A DNA stretch of 64,000 nt from the NCBI GenBank assembly GCA_019044685.2, contig JAGTXX020000003.1:62001-126000 (forward strand), in the 5' to 3' direction. Source of the DNA: Nannochloris sp. 'desiccata' (taxonomy: Eukaryota; Chlorophyta; Trebouxiophyceae; Chlorellales; Chlorellaceae). The translations under genes and the position numbers were made by a program. Shown here in pieces: positions 9,536 through 20,700 of this stretch (its first letter is position 1; every line of letters begins with the position of its first letter). The notes under the pieces are model-generated. The model saw only the letters and a program-made list of their open reading frames with translations. It was not told the origin of the DNA and did no database searches.

Positions 9536-9937
9536 TCAAAGATTATTCCAAGCTTTGCCACCTCTGATTATTCATTTCTTAATATTGCAAGTATATAAAG
9601 TTTATGTATGATAATGTGGTTCCTATCAGGTGAAAACCCAGGCCAGGGATTACTTAACTCCCTTCAGACCAAGGCAGCTCCTCTGGCGCTGGCGCTAACT
9701 TAAAGTTGTTGACCCAACTGCCTTTAAGCCTTTTCTCTATAAATCTATATTTCGGTAGTTTTTTCACGAATTCTGTATGCATATTATCGGCATTAATACT
9801 CATAAACAACCTTGCTTACTTAAAATATTCAAAAGTAAAATAAAGTTTTGTTCAAACTTTCACTTTCAACGACCATCGCCGGCCTTCTATTTAAAATTTA
9901 AAACCTATTAAATCACCATGAAGTCTTCTTCTCTCCT
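9536..9937. other. Intergenic region between patatin and pirin genes
   Basis: 402 bp containing the patatin promoter and the pirin 3' UTR. AT-rich apart from a GC-rich patch near 9640-9710 with an imperfect GCGCTGGCGCTA repeat. I see no ORF or RNA gene. Confidence 0.55.
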
Positions 9938-11098
9938 TTAAAGCTCCCCATCATCACTATCTGCTGCCCATACATCATCATCTGGGTTCTGGAACTTGCC
10001 ACTTCTATAATCAGCAAACGCTTGTTGAATCTCCAATGGAGAGTTCATCACAAACGGACCATGTTGAACAATTTCTTCATTAGTAGGCTTGGCAGCAAAT
10101 AACAGAAACTTAAGCCCCTGATCTTTACCAGCTGTAGCTACAATCTCATCGCCGTCAGTTCCAAAGACATAAGAATGCTGGATAGAGACCGATTGACCAG
10201 ATAGACGACTACCAGAACCACCTTCATAGACATACGCAAAGGCATTCCAATCTGAAGGAATTCGCTGTTTTATTTCCTTTCCAGCCTCTACATTGACATC
10301 TAACAGCAGTCCAGGATATTTCAACTTCACTGGACCGACGGTCTCACCCACTGTGCCTGCCATGACACGGATTGAACCAGCCTCGGTGGCTACAGTAGGG
10401 ATTTCTTCTTTTTGGATGTCTTGATAACGAGGCTTGCACATTTTATCTTTTGCGGCTAAGTTTATCCACAATTGGAACCCATGTAAATCTCCACTGGTGA
10501 CTACCGGCATTTCTGAATGGATAATGCCACGTCCAGCGGTCATGTATTGCACGCCTCCAGGACCAATAACCCCTTTATTACCCATAGAGTCCCAATGCTC
10601 CATTTTACCAGATAACATGATGCTTACAGTAGACATTCCCCTGTGAGGGTGGTCTGGGAAGCCGGAAGAGGCCTCTGCAGCAGGGAGTCTAAGTTCGTCA
10701 AGCATGAGAAAAGGATCAACACGAATGCCACCGACGCCAATGGTGCGACAGATTCTGACACCAGCGCCTTCCATCATTTTCTGGCCCTTGATAACTTGGG
10801 AGATGGGGCGGATACCGGCGGTGGCAGAAGACATCTTGCGAGGGAGAGAAGGAGTTTTTTGAGGTTGTTGAGGAACAGGAGACTGAGAAAGTGGCGGAAG
10901 ATGTGTCCGGAGAGACACAAAGAGTGTTAGGGCGACAAGGAAGGCTAAGAGCGATGGAAAAGGACGTTTCCACGCTAATATGATATTTGCAAATGCCAGA
11001 GCGTTGATGGATTGCCTGCTCAAGTAGAAGCAGGGTGCAGTTTTAGGATTATGTAAGCTGTAAAAATAGTGAGCTAATTGTATTGATCCCCAAATCAC
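9938..11098 (-). CDS. Pirin family protein
   Basis: 386 aa, one exon. Pirins are bicupin Fe-binding proteins; plant and microbial members act as quercetin dioxygenases or redox-sensing cofactors. The N-terminal cupin carries HPHRGMSTVS and IIHSEMP, which hold the three His and the Glu that bind iron in human pirin. The usual pirin start corresponds to the Met at base 10834 (MSSATAG). The 88 residues upstream include a hydrophobic run (PFPSLLAFLVALTLFVSL) and end in Pro/Gln-rich sequence, suggesting either an organelle or membrane-targeting extension or use of the internal start. Acidic C-terminus (DDDVWAADSDDGEL). The hAT element lies 181 bp upstream. Confidence 0.88.
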   Translation of the reverse strand: MIWGSIQLAHYFYSLHNPKTAPCFYLSRQSINALAFANIILAWKRPFPSLLAFLVALTLFVSLRTHLPPLSQSPVPQQPQKTPSLPRKMSSATAGIRPISQVIKGQKMMEGAGVRICRTIGVGGIRVDPFLMLDELRLPAAEASSGFPDHPHRGMSTVSIMLSGKMEHWDSMGNKGVIGPGGVQYMTAGRGIIHSEMPVVTSGDLHGFQLWINLAAKDKMCKPRYQDIQKEEIPTVATEAGSIRVMAGTVGETVGPVKLKYPGLLLDVNVEAGKEIKQRIPSDWNAFAYVYEGGSGSRLSGQSVSIQHSYVFGTDGDEIVATAGKDQGLKFLLFAAKPTNEEIVQHGPFVMNSPLEIQQAFADYRSGKFQNPDDDVWAADSDDGEL

Positions 11099-11271
11099 AG
11101 AATGTTAAGCAGGAATTGAGAGCTCTCGGCGCTCTTGGCGGTTCATATAAACTGGGACAATCAGTTTATCAGCCCAATATACAAAACAACGTGAAATGCA
11201 GCAACAAATTGCATTATTTGTGTTTCAGGAGGCTGGTTTTTTAGGTAGAAAAATATTCAAAAACAGATACA
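11099..11271. promoter_or_regulatory. Pirin-side part of divergent promoter
   Basis: With 12443..12592 this made up the original space between the pirin and MKP1-like start codons, about 330 bp before the hAT insertion. Confidence 0.4.
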
Positions 11272-11279
11272 AGGCTTGA
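11272..11279 (+). repeat. Target site duplication, left copy
   Basis: AGGCTTGA, identical to the copy at 12435..12442. Eight bases is the size made by hAT transposases. Confidence 0.92.
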
Positions 11280-11293
11280 CAGGGTTGCATTTA
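11280..11293 (+). repeat. hAT terminal inverted repeat, left
   Basis: CAGGGTTGCATTTA, exact inverse of the right terminus. Confidence 0.92.
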
Positions 11294-11460
11294 CCCGGCT
11301 ATTTTGCTATTTTTGCTATTTTTTAATAGCAACATGGATTCCTGAAGGAAAAAATAGCCGTGAAAAATCGCCAGCCGGCATGGCCGGCCAAAAAAAAATA
11401 GCCGGAGAAAATAGCAAAAATAGCTGGAAATCTGGAAAAATAGCCGAACTTCAAAACATG
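11294..11460. repeat. hAT left subterminal motif array
   Basis: At least four AAAATAGCC or GGCTATTTT motifs plus several shorter AAATAGC copies, in both orientations, with a GC-rich palindromic GCCGGC patch in between. Confidence 0.75.
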
Positions 11461-11589
11461 AAATTTGCAGTTTCCCGCTTTAATTCACCAGAATTTTGAT
11501 ACAAACGTACAGATTATTCATTGTTAAATCCAGTTTTGCACCATGAGCATTCCATCTAATCCTCAGAGTGTTCAGCAACCACGGAGCTG

Positions 11590-12195
11590 ATGAAAGCAAT
11601 TTGCCTGATTACTCCGCGCTACTGGATGCAGCTGAAGAGAAACACCTCCTCCAATGAATTGGAGATGCTTAAACAGGTCCAACAGGTCCAGACAGACATG
11701 GATGTGCTCTTCAAGCAGTTTGCAACATCAAAACTCGACATCCATGGGGATACTGTCGCTGGGTTTGTTGACAAGGCTGCACTTACTGAACAGTTTATGG
11801 AATTCTACGGATTCATGAGGAAGAATGCAGCATTTCTTGAAGCGAAGTTGGAGCGTCCAGGAGATGGAGTGGTGCGCACGAAGACCGAGGTCTTTGAGCT
11901 TGCCGGCAAAGAAGAGGTGGAGAGGTTGTGGGGAAACCCCACTCCTACCAACATTTCTGAATATTATCGACTTGCACGGCTCATTTTGTCTATTCCTTTT
12001 GGCTCAGTGGCGAATGAACGTCGCTTTTCAGGCATGAACTTGGACTTGACGGCATTGAGGAACAGATTGGAGGAAATGCATTTGAATACGTGCATGCGGC
12101 TTGCAGCCACGGCGTATAACGTGGAGAATTTCCCATATCAAGAGGCTTGTGAGTGTTGGTTGGAAGAGAAAGAGCGTAGGGGGCTTGATGTTTGA
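11590..12195 (+). CDS. Truncated hAT transposase (C-terminal dimerisation domain)
   Basis: 201 aa with its own ATG. Residues about 125-175 show the hAT C-terminal signature: ARLILSIPFGSVANERRFSG followed by LRNRLEEMHLNTCMRL. The BED zinc finger and most of the catalytic RNase H-like domain are absent, so it should not transpose on its own. An in-frame stop precedes the ATG, and a short peptide-like frame starting at 11543 and another at about 11598 may be remnants of the lost N-terminus. A TGTAA at 12236..12240 could end its transcript. The unbroken frame may mean recent deletion, or retention as a regulatory peptide. Confidence 0.8.
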   Translation: MKAICLITPRYWMQLKRNTSSNELEMLKQVQQVQTDMDVLFKQFATSKLDIHGDTVAGFVDKAALTEQFMEFYGFMRKNAAFLEAKLERPGDGVVRTKTEVFELAGKEEVERLWGNPTPTNISEYYRLARLILSIPFGSVANERRFSGMNLDLTALRNRLEEMHLNTCMRLAATAYNVENFPYQEACECWLEEKERRGLDV

Positions 12196-12299
12196 GAAAT
12201 TGAGTCTGTTTTTACTTGAGTAATCATCTCAGATTTGTAACTCATCAGCGAAAGCGGTTGTTTATGGAGGAGGCACAGAAAAATTCGTTACACTGCACA

Positions 12300-12420
12300 T
12301 TATTGGACCTATAGAAAAATAGCCAGAATCCCAAGACCAGCCGGAAAATAGCCGGGGAAAATAGCCAAAAATAGCAGGAAAGCCAGAAAAATAGCCGAAA
12401 AAATAGCAAGGCCAAATCCT
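12300..12420. repeat. hAT right subterminal motif array
   Basis: Five to six AAAATAGCC-type motifs in one orientation, mirroring the left end. Confidence 0.75.
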
Positions 12421-12434
12421 TAAATGCAACCCTG
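12421..12434 (-). repeat. hAT terminal inverted repeat, right
   Basis: TAAATGCAACCCTG, exact inverse of the left terminus. Confidence 0.92.
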
Positions 12435-12442
12435 AGGCTTGA
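12435..12442 (+). repeat. Target site duplication, right copy
   Basis: AGGCTTGA, matching the left copy base for base. Confidence 0.92.
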
Positions 12443-12592
12443 CAAACCGCGTGGCATCTTCTCAGACAAATCCTACCTGAACACGTGAACATTGAACACC
12501 AATTATTATCAAGCCTTACCAATTGGCCTGATACGTCATGAGAGTATAGGGTGCCCTTGATCTTGCATTATTATTTATTCTTCAACGCTCCA

Positions 12593-14463
12593 ATGAGCGG
12601 TGCAGCAACTGGGATGTTTCCTCTATTCGCATCGCGATTTTTGAAAAGGGATGATGAAGTCCCACGCAATGACAGCCCTCCCTCCTCAAGACGCAGCTCT
12701 GGACAAATTGCAAGTAATAATGCCACTGGAGCACCGAAGCCTTCATCTCTGCGCGCTTTAGACCTCCAAATTCTACCTAGAGATGATGGACCTCCTACAG
12801 AGCTACGCAGAAAGAAAGAAAAGCTTGCTCATTACGAGACACAGTGCTCCCATGTTGGAGATCGTCTCTTTGTAGGTGGAGAAGTGGTGGCCAAAAGTCT
12901 AGATATTCTACTGCAATCTGATATTACCCACGTTGTCAACTGTGTTGGATTTTTATATCCAGCCTATTTCGAGTCAAACTTCTCCTACCAGACTCTCTAT
13001 TTGCAAGGTAGATAACGTGATCAATCTTCCACCGCCGACCCTAGTTCTAATTTCCATTTCCCTTCTAACTAATCTATCCTCTCTACTTAACTACGCTTTT
13101 TACAGATACCCCTGGTGAAGATATCACTTCTGTCTTATACGATGTTTTTGATTTCATTGATTCCAGTCCTCCTACCAATGGCCGTGTTTTCATTCATTGC
13201 TCTCAAGGTGTCTCTCGATCCACCACCTTGGCCATTGCATACCGTATGTGGAAAGAAAACCGAACTTACGAAGATGTATTTGCAGAGGTCAAACAAATGC
13301 GTGGTGTAGCAAATCCCAATATAGGTTTTATTTGTCAACTACTCCAATGGCATAAACGTAGAACTGAAGATGTACATGTACCTAGACTGTACCGGATGAC
13401 TCCTCAATCGCCTTCAGCTCCATTATATTTAGTACCTAAGAATGCAGCTGCATTAGACCCACGCGGTGCATTTGTGCTTCATGCAGATAATGAGCTGTGT
13501 GTTTGGACAGGTAAAAATTGCCCCGAAGCATTCCACGTCGCTGCTTTGCATTTCGCTGGTCAGTTGCATTGCTACGAAGGTGCCTCTGCCTTGCCTGTAT
13601 GCATCCAACAGGGGCAAGAAACTGAAGAATTTTGGAATATACTAGAAAGGGTTGTATTGGCTGTATCTGGTTCAGGGGCAAGCACCCCACCACCGGCAGC
13701 TGCACCGGGTTCAGCCGGTCCTAAAGATGTACGAGCAGTACCCTCTTACGATAGAGATTTCGACCTTTACACCAGAGCGTTGACTCCTTCTAGTAATGAC
13801 TCTCCTTGTGATAGTGCACGTAGTGGACGTAAAACCCCACGTAGCGAAGTTCTCCATGCTGCATCTCCAAATGATCGATTAAGAAAACACGCAAGGTCTG
13901 AAGCGTTGGAGAGGGAAAGAGAACGCAGTGCACGGAGCAGTGGAGGGAGTAGTACGTATAGTGGAAGTGGATTAGGGACTGAATCTGCTAGAAATAGAGC
14001 CTTAGATTTCCAAGAATTGGCTGTAAGAAGGATGGGCAGACCACCTCTGACACCGAGAAGTGGAGTTGCTGGTGGAGGTACTGGGGCAATAGGTACAGCA
14101 GGCAATACTATTGATGCGAATGGTAGTGGTGCTGCTGTAACACATGGTGTCTCTCGTCTTGGCATCCCCAGACTTGCTCTGTCTAATCTAGGAGGAGGAA
14201 GTAGTGGTGGTGGTGGAGTTGCCGCAATGGCAGTTGCTGCTCCAGCTCTCCCTGCTGCTGGCTCTAATCGTGCTGCTGCTGCTGCACCTCGGACAGCTTC
14301 TTCTATTGAATCTGAAGATGAGGATGAAGATAGTGATACTAGCAGCGAGTCTGATGCATCTACTGCAGATGGTAATGATGAAGAGGAAGAAGAAAAAGAA
14401 GGAAACGGGCCAACTGCAGCAAGGCCGATGGGTGTTCCTCGTTTGAACTTGGGTGGAAAATAG
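12593..14463 (+). CDS. MKP1-like dual-specificity phosphatase with gelsolin repeat
   Basis: Two exons, 12593..13007 and 13106..14463 (590 aa), 98-nt intron splitting an Asp codon. The phosphatase domain contains ITHVVNCVGFLYPAYF and the active site HCSQGVSRS with the nucleophile at about Cys170. After it comes a gelsolin-like repeat (PLYLVPKNAAALDPRGAFVL...CVWTGKNC). This domain order is that of plant MKP1, which dephosphorylates stress MAP kinases. The remainder is low-complexity: Ser/Arg-rich, Gly/Ala-rich and an acidic EDEDEDSDTSSESD tail, ending PRLNLGGK. A TGTAA is at 14547..14551. Confidence 0.9.
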
Positions 14464-14699
14464 ATATTTATTTCGAATTGTTACTACTTTATTTTTGTTT
14501 GACTACCTTTGACTTCTACATTGAGACCATGTCCAGTATTGTACGTTGTAAATACTATCGAGTTACCAGAAAAGCAGCAGTTGCAGACTCAGAGAAAGAG
14601 CACAGCACAGCACACAACTGAAAATAAAAATAAACCTGTGTGCAACAGGGCTTCAACCTCGTTAATATAACGTGCAAAGCATATGCACTTACTTCAATA

Positions 14700-17456
14700 A
14701 TGGAGGAGCTCGTGTGTAATATTTGCCACGAGGAGTTTTTAATTCAAGGCGAGATCAATTCTTGTAATCACGTTTTTTGCCATGATTGCATTGCCAAATG
14801 GGCAACAATAGAGAACAGCTGTCCGTGTTGCAAGGTCAGGTTTGATGTTATTAGACGGAAGAAGATTTCCTGCACACCTGGTCGTCTGTCAAATCTCCCG
14901 CCCTATGCGCCAATACCTGGAAAAGTTATAGGAGAAGAACGCTGTGAAGAGGTTAATCAACGGCCTATTTTTGAAGACCCTTCATTTGAACAATGGATCC
15001 AGAATGTAGTATGCCTTGTCTGTGGCAATGCAGATAACGAAGATCAACTATTGCTTTGTGACGGTAAGTTTTTTTTTTTTAAACATTTTATACCATTTCT
15101 TTATATTGCTGCTTAGCTTCTGACAAATGATATATAACGAATTGCAGAATGTGATGGTGCCTGTCACACGTATTGTGCCCATTTAGATTCAATCCCAGAA
15201 GGAGAGTGGTTTTGTAGTAGCTGCACTGCCCATCGCTCACGGGCTACTCAACGACAGCAACGCCGTGCTTTACAGCAACAACAAGCCGAAGAGCGATCTA
15301 GAAGAAGACAACGGCGTAATGTTATAGCTAGTGAAGATGACGAAGATGATGAGGTGCAGATAGCTGGAGATCGATCTGCCAGAGATATCAACATCAATAG
15401 GACAACGAGGAATGGCAATAGGGGTGGTGGTGGTGGTGGTGCAGCAAGAACTGCAGGTGGTAATGGAGATCTAGAAGGGTTTATAGTGTCTGATTCTGAA
15501 GGACAGAGTAATAGTCAAGAGGAAGAGGATGAAGAGGTACCTTTAGAAGTTAGACTTCGACGTAGAAGAGGTGGTGGTGGTGGTGGCGGTGGTGGTGGCG
15601 GTTTAAGAAGAGGCCGTGGTGGCGGTGGTGGTGGTGGTAATGCTACTAGACAGCAAAGACAACGGCATGAGCGTGCTGTGCGTGATGCGCTAGATTCGGA
15701 TTTTGAGGAAGAAGAAGATCTTGATGTAGACTCTCCAGCAGTGGTAGCAGGAGCACTAGAACGTGAACGTGCCCGGAGACGTATTCGTGGAAACAATAAC
15801 AACACAATTGGCACAGCGAGTACAAGAAGTAATAGGATTAGATTTCATAGTGAGACGTTTGGAAACATCGCCATGAGACAACCAGTACAGCAGCAACGAC
15901 AACAACAGCAACAAAGTATACAAGCTGATGATGTCACTCCTGCTACCACCGCCCAACATGCAGTTGAATTATTGACTAATAATTGGGATTCGGTACGAAG
16001 AGGAACAACGAGTTTTAGTCAACTGCTCGCTCACGGCGGTGGTAATAATAATTATAATAGAAACGATAATAGAAGATCAAGGCAAGGAAGGGAAGCAGCG
16101 AGGGCAAGGGTAGCAGCAGAAAAGGAAGCAGAGGATGTGATTGACCTGTGTGAAGAATCTTCCCCTGCCGCTGTTGCTGCTCCAACTACTACTAGACCAG
16201 GGGGTCTGAGTCCTCCATTAGGTATCACGTCTCTTTCCTCTAAGCTTCGAGCTGAATTGAACGCTTGCAGAGAGAAAGGAGCCAAATTACCATCTCGCAA
16301 ACATAGCACTGCCGGTGGTGGTGGGGGTCCTGCCGATGATGCAAATAAGAATAACAATAACAGGAAAGCAAATTTCAACACCTCAGATGATGCATACTTT
16401 GCTGCTGCTGCTGTAGCTGCCACCCTAGATAATGCAAACACCAATAACAATAGAAATTATTCTAGCAGCAGAGCTCAAGCAATGCGTAATCATTCTGCTA
16501 CTCCGCGTTCCCCTGGTTCTGCCTCGTGGAGGAGAACGAATAATTTAGGCAGTCCAGGAAGTGGTGGACCACATAGGATGAGAACAGTCCGGGATGTCAA
16601 TAGAAGTGCAGAAGTAGCGAGAAGGACACCTGTTCCTATAGGTGGTGATGGTAGGATGTTCCCACCGTCCCAGGTCGGAGCAACAAGGGTGTTTGATCGA
16701 TTGGACACAAGACAATACAGCTCACCTGCTCCATTACAGCAACGGTTAGCAGCACGTGCTGCGGCTGAATGGGGTAATACCCCGCATGGTGCAGTTGGTA
16801 TTGGTAGTTTGAACAGAAATACGCGTGAGCAAGCATCAGCGTTACCTGGATGGCATCGAGTGAAAAGACTGGCACCATCAGTGAAACCACCTTCGTATTA
16901 CCCACACCAACAAGAACAAGAACAAGCTACTACTCAACGGCAATTTAAACCACGTGTAGCAAATGAGTTTAATCTTTATCCTCATTTATCTACTTCTCCC
17001 GGAAAACAAAGGCAGCAGCAGCAACAGCAGCCTGAAGTAGTAGAACCAGAGCGCCGTGACATACCGATGTTTTTACGTAATAAGAAAGAGACTACTTCTA
17101 CTGCTACAAACCCTCAGGAACAACAACAGCAGCAGCAATTACAATCCCCGAGTTACTCCCCACCTACTGTACAGAGGAGAAATTCTGCTGCCATTCACAA
17201 CAATATAACCACCTCTCCTACGACTGCCGTTAAAAATGCAAAACAGCAGGCATACGATGCAGTTCGTTCCCACATTCGCATTTATCTAAGTGAAGAGGTC
17301 ATTACCAGAGAACAGTATAAGAAAATAGCACGTGCAGCTACTCGTAGATTGTATGAACGGCATGGTGGTGCCCCACCTGACGATGCTCCAAATTCTCAAG
17401 AAGTTGCGTTGGTAGTTGATGAGGCAATGATTTCAGTTATCAAAGGGGAAATTTGA
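14700..17456 (+). CDS. RING and PHD finger protein, PHRF1-like
   Basis: Two exons, 14700..15063 and 15148..17456 (890 aa); an 84-nt intron cuts the PHD finger at an Asp-Glu codon. Residues 6-46 form a C3HC4 RING (CNICHEEF...CNHVFCHDC...CPCC) and residues about 107-152 a C4HC3 PHD finger (CLVCGNADNEDQLLLCDECDGACH...WFCSSC). RING+PHD pairing and a C-terminal YKKIARAATRRLYERHG-type helix region resemble animal PHRF1, an E3 ligase that contacts RNA polymerase II and is involved in DNA repair. The middle 650 residues are low complexity: Gly runs coded by GGT repeats, Gln and Asn runs, Arg/Ser stretches. Substrate and partners are unknown. Confidence 0.87.
15565..15645 (+). repeat. GGT trinucleotide tract coding for polyglycine
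   Basis: Two runs of GGT/GGC codons separated by a short LRRGR-coding spacer. Glycine runs of this length are often polymorphic. Confidence 0.7.
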
Positions 17457-17702
17457 AAAGAAAAAATCATGATCATAGATTAATTTAATTGATACAGTTG
17501 GCGTTAATTCGTTGATACATATATCTAGATACAGTTGTTTACTTTTTGAGATATCATCGCCTTTATCTGTCTTATTAGTTACGATAATATACAATTTTAA
17601 ATTCCAAAACAGAGCGGTGGCCGTAAAAATCAATCCTTGAAAAAAGGAAAGAAAATATACGGCCCCCATCCTCTCTATTACTAATAATAAATTATCTCTA
17701 CT

Positions 17703-20700
17703 TTACAACATAATTCTCCATTCCATTTCATCAGCATACGATGCATACACTTCTTCTAACGTCTCTGGGAACATCTGAGCTGCATCACCTATACCGAGCA
17801 GTGCCAGTGACGCCATTTGGTCAATAGCCCTCGTCAGCTCAGTGGCACTTGTAGAATCAGTGTTTTCACCATTAACTTGGTAAGTAGTATTCTCCAAAGA
17901 GTCTATAAAATCTCCACCAATACGAGTTAAATCCACCCCCAATCGCTCTGCTAATGCATCAGCACCAGCACCTCGAAATGCACCTATCCTTGCACAATGC
18001 CTCAATAACTCTTTCCAACTAGGATCCACAATTAGAGCAGCAGGGTGACCTACCACTACAAGAAGAGCTTTTGCACGGGTAATAGCGACGTTGAACCGTT
18101 TAGGGTTGTTCCACAACCCTAGATACTGAGCATCATTTTCAAAAGAAGAGAAAGAAGACTGCTGTCCAGAAGAATTGACAAGACTAATAAACACAATTCT
18201 TTCTTCTTGACCCTGATAATCATCTACCGTACCAACCCGTACTTGCCCTAATCCACGTTGACGTAATAATAAACGAATACTTTGCACTTGTCTTCTGTAC
18301 GTTGCCATGATTCCTATATCAGTATATTTGACCCCGGCGTGCTTTGAATTTAATAAACCTTGTACGAGATCAGCAATAGCTGCTGCTTCGAGTGGGTTGT
18401 GGTACGAAGGGATGTCGCTTTCACGCATCTGTTGGCCACAGACACCATAAAACATAAGAGATGCTGAAGTAGTGTTTACTTTATCATTTTCTTCGTCGAT
18501 GATGTCGTCCTCTACGTGTTTGCCTTCCCCTAGTTCACCATCTACTTCATCTTCTTCTTCAGGGTTAGCACATGTGTTCCTTGTCTCCTTCCACTGCGGT
18601 GGTAATACGCTATCAGGATCTGCAGCAGCCACCAATTGTCCTCTATAAAATAATTTTGACGGCAAGTTTAATAAACTCTTATGAGATCGATAATTTGCCA
18701 ACAACATCGAAGTTGAAGGAACAAGGCCAGATTGAAGTAAAGTATCAGAAGACTGCCAATGGGATGAAATTAAGAGTTCTAATAAAGAGGAAGAGAGGCC
18801 AGACGCAGAGGCAGCGAGAGAGTGCACTGTAGGGCCTAGTTGCTGAGGGTCCCCGCAGAGTAGAGCACCCCAACCGGGATTCTTGTCGTAGCTACTAGTA
18901 GATGGTGGTGGTGTTAATAAACTCAGGGGGATTAATGCTTCAGGAAGTAATGCCTGACCACTTTCATCTATCATTACATGGGTAAACCCAGCTTGACTCC
19001 CTGATCTACCATCACCACCACCACCACCGCCATCAAGAGGGTGGTAATAAGGGTAAAGCATGGAGGTGGCGGTGCAGGTGCAGACGATAACTGAGTACGA
19101 TTGCAGCTGTTCTAGTGACTGAGGTAATTCAAATAGCCCAGACTCGTCGTTGAAGAACGTAAAATCCATCGTATCCTCTTTTGCGCTATATGGAGGCCGA
19201 CGAGGATCATTAAGGCGCAATAGTCGAGTCTTCGATAACCCTGCCATTGCGAGTGCTGCACATAACAAGTCAGCAGAGTAGTTCTGGGGTGCGCAGAGTA
19301 ATAATCTTGCTTCAGGGTAGATAGAAAGTAATTGCAACGCAGCAGAGACCATCGTGACAGTTTTCCCGGTGCCTGGAGGGCCATGGAGGGCATATGGTGA
19401 CGCTCTGCCTGCTCCCGCAATGAGAGCGGCCACAGCGTGTCGTTGTTCTGTGTTCAATGGAGCACCACTACGACCACACAGAAGCTCTAGCTTAGAATCG
19501 ATCTCTTCTACTTGTGCTAAAGAAGGTTGTAAATACCGCTGCATATCACGCATTTTTTCCTTGGCATTGTCTTTGGTATGTAATAATTCTGAGCCCAGTG
19601 CAGGCACCAGGCACATATTGCTACTTTTCCGATCAGCTGCACGCAGCGCATTTTGCATATGCATAAATGGTCTCCTATCAAAGCTGAATCGTACATGGAC
19701 ACGTCCATTAAATGCTTCGCTAGGTACATTTTCCAAATTTTTTGCTGTTTTAGTGGAATTGCCACTGCCACCGCCAGCTGGCAATTTACCAGCCCATTCT
19801 TGTATTGAATTTTTCAAGGAAGAAAAAATCCAAAATTTCTCTGGCATCACTAAATAGACAATATCACCATCTATACATGCCACCAGACAGACTATTTCCA
19901 CGTTATTTGGGTTAAAGACAGGTCGCAGATGAACAGCATCACCAATTACGAGGGAAGGACGTCCTTCAGAAAGACCAGGATGTCGTAGCATGCCCAGCAC
20001 ATAGACGTTATCATCACTGCCTAAGCGGTAATCGCCACTAATTTCAGATTTTTTAAATAGAGGTTCTGGAAAAACGTAATTAATAGAGGGGCCTCGATAC
20101 ATCCCCTTTGATATTTTAGCAGGACCATTACCATCACCGCCGCCGCCAGATTGATAAGTTAACCCCACTTCCGAAAACTTTCGTCGATTTGAATGTGCAA
20201 ATACGGCTAAATGCAATCGAGCGTTGTATACATCATGTCTGCATATATCTTGTTCCTTCGCAAGCTCCTCTAAATGAAGTAACCGCTGGTACTTCCGCAG
20301 CACAGGATGTTGAAGTTTGAATTTAAATTCTTTAGCTTGAAGCTCGGTATCAATCTCACCTTCAACAACACCCACTCTATCCAAAATATTTTGTGATTCA
20401 TACTGCTGTAGGGTCTGTTTAGTAATTCTCTTCATGTGGGTGCGGGTAGCCCAACTTTTCTTACTCGCTGCCGAGCCCAGTGCTCTATTGTTATTATTAT
20501 TATTATCACTATCCACCAGTAAGAATTGCATTGTGCTTGCAGGGAACGTAGCATAGCACATCGCAGGTTGGGTATCGAATGCATGTTTCCATTGTGGAGG
20601 TATAAACGGCTTTGCATCAACTCGAAGTTGAGTTGTTGCTGTGAGTTGGGTGGCATCTAACAGAGCGACAGAGACACGGCGTGCACAGGCAAAAATACGA

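Larger units (their letters stand above)
11280..12434 (+). mobile_element. hAT-superfamily DNA transposon, internally shortened
   Basis: 1,155 bp bounded by perfect 14-bp terminal inverted repeats (CAGGGTTGCATTTA at 11280..11293 and its complement at 12421..12434) and perfect 8-bp target duplications. The CAGGG terminus, 8-bp TSD and the encoded hAT dimerisation domain agree with each other. Both ends have arrays of AAAATAGCC/GGCTATTTT motifs, the usual form of hAT subterminal transposase-binding sites. Complete elements are about 3 kb or longer with a transposase of 600 or more residues, so this copy is a deletion derivative. Perfect ends argue for a recent insertion, here between the pirin and MKP1-like promoters. 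Confidence 0.92.

Noticed and set aside
16052..16450. Antisense ORF in the RING/PHD gene
   Set aside because: Low-complexity GCA/CAA/AAT repeats read backwards.
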